The notes beneath the pieces are model-generated. The model saw only the letters and a list, made by a program, of their open reading frames with translations, did not search any database and was not told the origin of the DNA. A stretch of 64,000 bases of DNA from Platerodrilus igneus (Eukaryota > Arthropoda > Insecta > Coleoptera > Lycidae), in the NCBI GenBank assembly GCA_036346225.1, contig JARFIW010000453.1, positions 4,650,001-4,714,000 on the forward strand. The letters are read 5' to 3'. Below are positions 57,501-64,000 of the stretch, piece after piece. Numbering within the stretch: position 1 is the first letter of the stretch; the number at the start of each line of letters is the position of its first letter. The position numbers and the translations under genes are program-made.

Positions 57501-60229
57501 CTGAAAGGTGTCATCAGAAATTAGGTTTAAGGAAACGGAGAGCCAATGTCACTGTTCAAGGACTTGGCTTGAATTCGTCGTTGGTGTGTGGTGCACTATC
57601 GTGTGTAGTCTGCCCCTCGGGAGCACGGTCTCCAGCATATGAAATTGAGTGTTATATTTTACCTAACATTTGTAATCAATTACCTTCGTCGTCGATAGAG
57701 GTCAAGGAATGGTCGCATACTCGAGATTTGGCCTTAGCTGATCTTAATTTTAATGTTCCTGGTAAAATTGACATGCTGCTCGGAGCGGAAATCTTTGCTC
57801 AGGTTTTGTTGAACGAGTCTCGTTGGGGTGTCGCTAACGAGCCAGTTGCTATTAAAAGAACCTTTGGTTGGGTTTTAACGGGAAAGGTCGTTTCCCCGAA
57901 TAATTCTATTACGTCGTTGTGTGCTTTCGTTGAGCCCTTGGACAGCGACCTTCGTCAATTTTGGGAATTAGAAAATATTCCCTTCAAAAAACACATTTCT
58001 CCCGAAGAAGAAAGGTGTGAAAATCAATTTGTGAAAAATTATAGACGTAACAAGGACGGTCGTTTTGTAGTGTCCTTGCCCTTTAAAATTTCGGAACCGT
58101 CATTCGTGGGTATGAGATCAATTTGTATTAAAAGATTTTTGTCGTTAGAACGTCGTTTGTTAAAAAATCCTGAATTGCATTCAGATTATAAAAAATTTAT
58201 GGAGGATTATTTGACAAGCGGTCACATGGTTGAAGTGAAATCGCCTGAAAATTCGTCGGGTCATGAGAAAATGTATTACATTCCCCATCATGCTGTACAT
58301 AAGCGTGATAGCACTACCACCAAATTGCGTGTGGTTTTCGATGCTTCGGGTCAGGATCAATCTGGAAAGTCGTTAAATGATAGCTTGGTTATTGGTCCTG
58401 CTTTGCAAAAAGACATTGCAGTTTTGTTATTGCACTTTCGTGTACATCCTATCGTAATTACAGCTGACATTAAACAAATGTATCGGCAGATTTTGGTTAA
58501 AGATACTCATCGTGATTATCAACGTATCGTCTGGAGATTTTCTCCGTCAGATCCTATTATAGACTTTAAATTAAATACTGTAACTTATGGAGTTTCGTCG
58601 TCGCCTTTTTTGGCCTTTCGTACTGTTCAAGAATTGGCAAGGTTAGAATCAATTAATTTTCCTTTCGCGCCATCGGTATTGGCGAGCGATACCTATGTTG
58701 ATGACTTAGTCACTGGATGTAATTCGATTGAAGCTGCTAATCAATTAATTGGTGAATTGAATAGTATTTGCTCTTGTGGTGGTTTTCAATTAAGAAAATG
58801 GAGTAGTAATTGCCCGGAAGTAATGTCCAACTTGAGGGAGTCCCTGTCCAGTTCGGACGCAATTACATTTCAAGATAAAGATAGTGGTTCAATAAAAATT
58901 TTGGACCTTTCGTGGCGTGCTCTTACAGATGCATTTTTATACAACTTAGACGTTGAAGAGCGCACTTGCACTAAGCGTAATATTTTGTCGGCTATCGCAA
59001 AAATTTTTGATCCTCTGGGTTTGATAGCACCTTTAATACTGTTCGCTAAACGTTTAGTTCAAGATCTTTGGCTTTTAGGTCTCGGTTGGGACCAAGAGCC
59101 TCCATTAGAAGTCATACAAAAATGGAAACATTTTTTGGGTAAATTTCCAGCGGTTTCGAATATTGAGATTTCGCGTCGCATCGTATGTCATAATTTTAAA
59201 AAGGTGGAGTTGCATGGGTTCTGTGATGCTTCTGAAGCTGGGTATGCAGCTGTCATCTATTTTCGTTCGTTCGATCTAGAAGGTAATATTACCATGTCAT
59301 TAGTATGCGCAAAATCGAAGGTTGCTCCTACTAATCGCGTTTCATTGCCCCGTCTCGAATTGTGTGCTGCCATACTCTTGGCAGATTTAGTAGATTGCGT
59401 CAAAAATATTTATACGGATGTTTTATCCTTTCGTAATATTTTCGCGTGGTCAGATTCTACTGTTGTTTTGTCTTGGATTCGGTTTTCCTCGCATAAGTGG
59501 AAGACATTCGTTAGCAATCGCATTTCGCAGATTCAAGAATGTATTCCTCCATCTTCGTGGTTTCATGTTAAGTCCCAATATAACCCTACGGATTGTGCCT
59601 CACGTGGACTTTTGGCTTCAGAGTTGGTTCATCATCCATTATGGGGGACAGGACCTTCCTGGTTAGTGCGTCGTAGCGAAGAATGGCCAGTAACGTCGCT
59701 GCCAAACCTTATCGACTCATCTCAGATGGACGTCGAATATCGTACTTTGTCGTTAACAGTCGTTATGTCTGAGAATTTCTTAGATTTGTTGTTGGATAAA
59801 TTTTCAAAACTGCAGAAAATTTGTAGGATTATTACATGTATTCGTCATTTCATTCGTAATGTTCAATGTCCAGCAGATTTGCGTTCAAAATATTCTGATC
59901 GTTTGTCTCTAGCTCAGCAGCAAGAGGCTATACATTTATTGATTAAAAGAGTTCAAACAAATGTTTTTGTTCAAGACATTGCAAATATTAAAACTGGAAA
60001 ACTTGTTAGTAAACAACTTCGTAGCCTTAGTCCGTTTCTAGATAGTCGTGGTTTGTTGAGGGTGGGCGGTCGCCTACGTAACTCAGAGTTATCGCATGAT
60101 GCAAAATTTCCAATTTTGCTTCCTCGGTCGCATCGGTTGACTGAAATTATTATCTACGATTGCCATGAAAGACATTTACTTCCTGGTAGGGACGGTATCG
60201 TTCGGATACCTACAATCAAGACAGTTTAA
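57497..60229 (+). CDS. BEL/Pao Pol, 910 aa, integrase truncated
   Basis: An open frame of 910 codons. Residues about 1-130 are the rest of the aspartic protease (CHQKLGLRKRRANVTVQGLG). RT occupies roughly 180-440: KLRVVFDASGQDQSGKSLND, ITADIKQMYRQILV, and the catalytic YVDD at 400-403 (58694-58705). RNase H / Peptidase_A17-type region follows: GLIAPLILFAKRLVQDLWL, HGFCDASEAGYAAV near 573, SLPRLELCAAILLADLV, WSDSTVVLSWI. An integrase zinc-binding segment appears near 850-893 (GGRLRNSEL, ILLPRSHRLTEIIIYDCHER). Immediately after ERHLL the frame passes into GRDGIVRIPTIKTV, which in BEL elements is the far C-terminal end of Pol. The integrase catalytic core (DDE) is absent. As part of a retroelement it would act in virus-like particles; here it is incomplete. 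Confidence 0.92.
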   Translation: MTERCHQKLGLRKRRANVTVQGLGLNSSLVCGALSCVVCPSGARSPAYEIECYILPNICNQLPSSSIEVKEWSHTRDLALADLNFNVPGKIDMLLGAEIFAQVLLNESRWGVANEPVAIKRTFGWVLTGKVVSPNNSITSLCAFVEPLDSDLRQFWELENIPFKKHISPEEERCENQFVKNYRRNKDGRFVVSLPFKISEPSFVGMRSICIKRFLSLERRLLKNPELHSDYKKFMEDYLTSGHMVEVKSPENSSGHEKMYYIPHHAVHKRDSTTTKLRVVFDASGQDQSGKSLNDSLVIGPALQKDIAVLLLHFRVHPIVITADIKQMYRQILVKDTHRDYQRIVWRFSPSDPIIDFKLNTVTYGVSSSPFLAFRTVQELARLESINFPFAPSVLASDTYVDDLVTGCNSIEAANQLIGELNSICSCGGFQLRKWSSNCPEVMSNLRESLSSSDAITFQDKDSGSIKILDLSWRALTDAFLYNLDVEERTCTKRNILSAIAKIFDPLGLIAPLILFAKRLVQDLWLLGLGWDQEPPLEVIQKWKHFLGKFPAVSNIEISRRIVCHNFKKVELHGFCDASEAGYAAVIYFRSFDLEGNITMSLVCAKSKVAPTNRVSLPRLELCAAILLADLVDCVKNIYTDVLSFRNIFAWSDSTVVLSWIRFSSHKWKTFVSNRISQIQECIPPSSWFHVKSQYNPTDCASRGLLASELVHHPLWGTGPSWLVRRSEEWPVTSLPNLIDSSQMDVEYRTLSLTVVMSENFLDLLLDKFSKLQKICRIITCIRHFIRNVQCPADLRSKYSDRLSLAQQQEAIHLLIKRVQTNVFVQDIANIKTGKLVSKQLRSLSPFLDSRGLLRVGGRLRNSELSHDAKFPILLPRSHRLTEIIIYDCHERHLLPGRDGIVRIPTIKTV

Positions 60230-60390
60230 GGGCTAGTTAAACGTCCTCTAGTGAAACTATGTTTACTGCCAAATACTTAATAGTTAATGGTATGTATACA
60301 TATATTCACTTATATAAGTTTGTCGGTTTAGGTTTCTTAGTTAATAGTTATTATTATTTTTAAATATAAAATAAGTTAGTTCATACTTAT

Positions 60391-60404
60391 TTTGGTGGGC
60401 GGGA
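60391..60404 (+). promoter_or_regulatory. BEL polypurine tract
   Basis: The G-rich run ggtgggcggga directly precedes the 3' LTR start TGTTCGG, the position of the plus-strand primer. Confidence 0.6.
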
Positions 60405-60805
60405 TGTTCGGTCTCTTTGTCGCACGTTGTCTTGTTTAATTTTAAGTCGTAAATATGTAGTTATAAATCTAATAGTAAAACTGTCATCCCTTGTTCCCTT
60501 ATATCCTGCCGTAAAAATTCCTTGTGCATGTGTAAATAAGTTGGACTAAGAGTAGTGAACAAACACTTTCTTATGGATATCGAAGCAGAACAGTCGTCGG
60601 TTTTTCGTTCAGTAACCTAAGTTAGTCAAGTGCCGCGGACTTAATCGATAAACCCCTAAAAAAACACAGTGCAAGTGCAACGTAACACGGACTAAATTTC
60701 GCATACAGTCCACTTAATTGAAGGAATAGGAACTGCAACTTAGAACAACAAAAAACCGCGGAGGTAAGTCGATGTACAAACTTATAAGACCCCCCGCGCT
60801 GAACA
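60405..60805 (+). repeat. BEL/Pao 3' LTR
   Basis: 401 bp, TGTTCGG...GAACA. It differs from the 5' LTRs by about ten substitutions (for example cgttgtcttg/cgttctcgtg, ttataaatcta/ttttaaatcaa). Confidence 0.93.
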
Positions 60806-61684
60806 ATATATATATATATATATTAATTATATGTCAATCATTCCTACTCTTATATAAATTACGCGCAGAAAACATTAAAAGATATTTAAATTGAGCGCAA
60901 ATTTCCGATCCTCCCAATGATTTCTTATGGGTAGAGCATTTTCATAAGTCTGCTTAGTTTTTCTATACAAGTTCTAACGCACAGGAAAGTTGTTTCCTTT
61001 CCTTAATAAGTTTTGTAGTTCAAGAACATATGGGACGAGAAAATGTAAACAGTAAAATTGACATTTTGTTTTTGGTTTTTTCAAAAAAATTATTTAGTTA
61101 ATTCTCATCTTGTTTTATATCTTTTCGCAATTGATTACTGGAGTACATTAAACAATATTTATTTTAAACGTCTATAAAAATAGGAAAAGATTAAATTGCA
61201 GCATTCCTATATGACTTGACACCCATTACGGTATGGCATTTTTTGAGGTCGTCTAACCTAAAAGTTGCTGCTACTAAGCTTAGATTTGGTAAAACAACTA
61301 GTAAATAGATAAACCTCGATATTTCCATTGTTCGTGTTCAACTATTTAAACAGTGATATATTGATACAAATATAACATTGGCTTTCACCTTTAATTGCAA
61401 TGAGGAACAAGATTTAGCCCAAAACTCGAATACTGAATTATTTGTGAAACGTGTCTGTTATTTAATTTAAATTTTTAGCAATCAAAACTTGTTAGAATTG
61501 GGGTTAATGGAAAACATACTAATACGCTATTTCTGGTAAAAGTAAAAGTTGGTTCACGAAAGTTGCAGAGAACGTTTCTTAATAATGTTCGTATATTATT
61601 TAAACTAATTGTTGACTAATACGTGCAACTTTGACAACAAAAAAATTAAGTGATTACAACAGTTTTAGATTATTGGTGATTAGT
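60806..61684. other. Upstream region of CYP6 gene B
   Basis: Starts with a short (AT)n tract (60806-60824), then AT-rich sequence with no recognised gene. The right end is the presumed promoter. Confidence 0.4.
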
Positions 61685-61695
61685 GTGCTTCAATT
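61685..61695 (+). promoter_or_regulatory. Putative initiator-like element of CYP6 gene B
   Basis: GTGCTTCAATT, 81 bp upstream of the ATG, matches GTGCTTCAGTT upstream of gene A at nearly the same spacing. Confidence 0.4.
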
Positions 61696-61765
61696 TACGA
61701 TACAAACCAAACCATAGGTACTTATATCGTTAAACAGTGACGTTTGCATTAATTATTAAAATAAC

Positions 61766-63375
61766 ATGACCTTATTTGTTGATTTGGGAGTCTGCATCCT
61801 AGCAGTCTCCATTTGTTTGGTATGGTACTTTAAATGGAAATATTTGTACTGGCGCAACCTAAATGTACCTTATATGGAACCATTTATTCCATTTGGATCC
61901 GGTGAAAATCCATTTACCTGCAAGCAAGGTTTGGCAATTCATATTCAACGCCAATATCACTATTTCAAATCGTTAGGACACAAGTACGGTGGAGTTTATT
62001 TCCTTACAAAACCTTTTCTAATAGTGACCGATCTCGAACTAATGAAACATATTTTAGCTAAAGACTTTCAATATTTTTCAGATCGTGGCTTGTACAACAA
62101 CGAAAAAGCGGATCCGCTTAGTGCTAACTTATTCCGTTTAGAAAGGCGCAAATGGCATCCCTTACGTGCGAAGCTAACACCGACTTTTACGTCTGGAAAA
62201 ATAAAGATCATGTTTCCATTAATAACCACTTGCGGTAAATCCCTGGTGTCTGCAGTCAATGATCTTGCTTGCAGTAATGATCCTGTCGATATCAAAGATA
62301 TTTCAGCTCGTTTTACAACGGATGTAATTGGTTCATGCGCATTTGGTTTGGATTGCAATAGTTTTAAAGAACCAGAAAGTGAATTTAGGAAGTACGGAAA
62401 AATGCTTGTTGACTATACTTCAGTAATGCAAATCATGAAATTGATTATCATTAACTCAGACCCGGAGTTTGCGAAGTATTTGGGTCTTTCTGTTGTTCCT
62501 TCTGAAACAAGGAAATTTTTTATGGAAGTTGTAAAGCAAACTGTGGGATATAGAAAAACAAACAACGTAGAAAGAAATGATTTTATTCAACTGCTCATGA
62601 ATTTAAAAAGCGAAAATAAAAAGGGAGAAGCGTTAACAATTGAAGAAATTGCAGCTCAAGCATATATATTTTGGTATGCTGGCTATGAAACTTCATCTAC
62701 GACAATGGCATTTTGTCTGTATGAGCTTGCAGTCAACCAAGAAATACAAACCAAGCTGAGAAACGAAATTGATACAGTTTTAAAAAAATATAATGGTGAT
62801 ATCACGTACGATGCCGTTGCAGAAATGAAATATTTAGATCAAGTTATCGATGGTAATTCATATATAATAACTATCATTAAACCAACTCAATTTTTTTACA
62901 GAAACATTACGAAAATACCCACCAGCCACAGCTCTTCCAAGGACATGCGTTCAAGATTATCAAATTCCAGGCACGGATATTATTCTACCCAAAGGAACGC
63001 GCCTTACAATTCCTTGTTATGCCATTCATAATGATCCAGAATATTTTCAAAATCCCGAAACGTTTGATCCTAGTAGATTCGATGATGATAAGAGAGGAAA
63101 CATTCGCCCATTCACTTATATGCCGTTCGGTGAAGGTCCTCGCAATTGCATAGGTAATTTTTTAATAAGTCGTTTGGCAGCTTTACCAATAGTTTCTTCT
63201 AGGCATTCGATTTGGTTTACTACAAACGAAGGTAGGGTTGATTGCATTGATAAATAATTTTAGACTTCGGTTAAATGGTAAGACCAGTTCGCCGTTAAAA
63301 TTTCACTCCTATAATGTTATCTTAGCAGCTGCTGATGTTATATGGGTAGATATTGAAAAAATCTTAAAAAATTGA
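61766..63375 (+). CDS. Cytochrome P450, CYP6 family (gene B), 3 exons, 503 aa
   Basis: Paralog of gene A, with the same role inferred: ER-bound monooxygenase of xenobiotic or secondary-metabolite oxidation. The exons are 61766-62852, 62902-63153 and 63203-63375. Both introns are 49 bp, GT-AG, phase 1, at the same sites as in gene A, and exons 2 and 3 have identical lengths (252 and 173 nt) in both genes. The exons sum to 1512 nt ending in TGA. Landmarks: N-terminal anchor (about 5-22) and KWKYLYWR; PYMEPFIPFG hinge; I-helix AGYETS at 305-310; ETLR (ExxR) at 363-366 across intron 1; FDPSRF; heme loop FGEGPRNCIG at 438-447 with Cys445. It is clearly diverged from gene A in the substrate-recognition stretches (residues about 205-245) but colinear throughout. 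No disabling change seen. Confidence 0.95.
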
Positions 63376-63690
63376 TAAATTACATGTACACTTTTGTAAA
63401 AGTTGCTTTAAATTAGTGCTGGTTAATTATGTTAAGTTCATTATTTGTGTTAAGAAATGCATGTACGAGTCAGTTTTAGAATATCTATAAGGTCAAGTTC
63501 TCAACTAATATATTGCAACAATTTGAATAAAATATACAAGAGATGCCCTTTATGTTTTGTTTACTGGAATATAGAAAGCGTCACTAGTTAAATGTCAGTA
63601 CTAAAAATTAACCTCCATCTTTAGTTAACCTAAATCCAAAGTTTCGGTGCGATACAGGTAGTGTAATAGCTAGAACGAACTTCCAAAGTT
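63376..63690 (+). other. 3' flank of CYP6 gene B with polyadenylation signal
   Basis: AATAAA at 63526-63531, about 150 bp after the stop, is a plausible polyadenylation signal. No other gene. Confidence 0.5.
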
Positions 63691-63699
63691 AAAAAGTTA

Positions 63700-64000
63700 A
63701 TCGAAAACCGGCATTACCTCAACAAGAATGCCTTGTCAAGCTGGTTTCTATTTTTAGCAATAAAGCACCACATCAGTCAACAATTTCTCGTTGGTATGGA
63801 GAACTCAAACCTGGACGGAATAGTCTTAAGACAATCCAAGACCAGGTGCACCAAAATCTGGAAAACGTCGATGCTGTGGGCAAGATCATCAGCGAGGAAC
63901 GACGTGTGATATATCGCAAAACTGAGGGCATCATTGGGGATTTCAAAGACTTCAATTCAAAAAATTTGGCATTAGAATTGTGTATAAAAGAATTCGTTTC
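63700..64000 (+). pseudogene. Mariner transposase N-terminal part, cut by window edge
   Basis: From 63717 an open frame reads PQQECLVKLVSIFSNKAPHQ, then STISRWYGELKPGRNSLKT, and after a shortened linker NVDAVGKIISEERRVIYRKT. This is the paired helix-turn-helix region of mariner transposases (W..EF..GR.S, then NI..V...I....R.TYREI). The GRPK-type linker motif between the two helices is altered and later residues drift from the family consensus. No proper start codon is visible, and the catalytic part lies outside the window. Probably an old copy. Confidence 0.75.

Larger units (their letters stand above)
53871..58258 (+). repeat. 4.4-kb direct duplication, copy 2
   Basis: Second copy of 49503-53870, 20 bp longer because of small insertions. 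It continues without a break into the rest of the BEL element. Confidence 0.95.
55130..60805 (+). mobile_element. BEL/Pao (Belpaoviridae-type) LTR retrotransposon with integrase deletion
   Basis: LTRs at 55130-55529 and 60405-60805, gag at 56032-57500, pol at 57497-60229, and a purine-rich tract just before the 3' LTR. The domain order protease-RT-RNase H-integrase is that of BEL/Pao. The LTRs differ at roughly ten positions in 400 bp, so this is not a fresh insertion. Gag and pol carry frame lesions, and most of the integrase is missing, so it cannot move on its own. It sits within an AT microsatellite on both sides. Confidence 0.93.

Noticed and set aside
1..64000. A CRISPR array, prokaryotic operon or new defence system
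   Set aside because: No spaced short direct repeats, no tight co-directional gene runs and no prokaryotic genes; all tandem repeats are microsatellites or kilobase-scale duplications.

Overview
The window is AT-rich eukaryotic DNA from an insect. The evidence is two complete, spliced CYP6-type cytochrome P450 genes with short introns, BEL/Pao and Ty3/gypsy LTR elements, RTE-type and R4/Dong-like non-LTR elements, mariner-family relics and a tRNA-derived SINE family. CYP6 genes of this style are common in beetles, but the order of insect is inference.

The host genes form one P450 cluster on the + strand. CYP6 gene A lies at 8350-9966 (504 aa in 3 exons). A worn C-terminal CYP6 relic lies at 33166-33380. 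A CYP6 pseudogene broken by several insertions lies at 38815-41790. CYP6 gene B lies at 61766-63375 (503 aa in 3 exons). Both intact genes share intron positions and phases, the ExxR motif and the heme-binding FxxGxRxCxG motif. All three genes that keep a 5' end have a GTGCTTYARTT-like element 50-82 bp upstream of the ATG.

Almost everything else is mobile or repeated DNA. From left to right: an intact minus-strand ORF of the L1-ORF1/FP-domain type (221-955); a gypsy RNase H relic (2945-3260); three stacked 3' tails of one RTE-like family (5490-7070); a minus-strand Ty3/gypsy element (about 10330-15199) that lost most of its RT domain and carries a SINE flanked by a 13-bp target duplication; a three-unit tandem array of 2.29 kb (18253-25500) whose units each carry a decayed transposase fragment and whose third unit is split by an RTE tail with a 10-bp target duplication; two related 0.85-kb noncoding repeats on either side of the array; a degenerate, nearly full-length RTE element (33870-37155); an R4/Dong-like element next to a (TAA)n tract (44411-46885), abutting a hAT/ZMYM-type fragment; a BEL/Pao element (55130-60805) with part of itself and its flank repeated upstream (49503-53870); and the start of a mariner transposase at the right edge.

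Two points matter for any reader. First, the 4.4-kb BEL duplication differs between copies almost only in homopolymer length, so uncorrected long-read errors or a redundant assembly join are real possibilities. Second, I found no bacterial-style operon, CRISPR array or clearly new defence or metabolic system. The most unusual items are the array, the mosaic pseudogene, and the internally deleted LTR elements.
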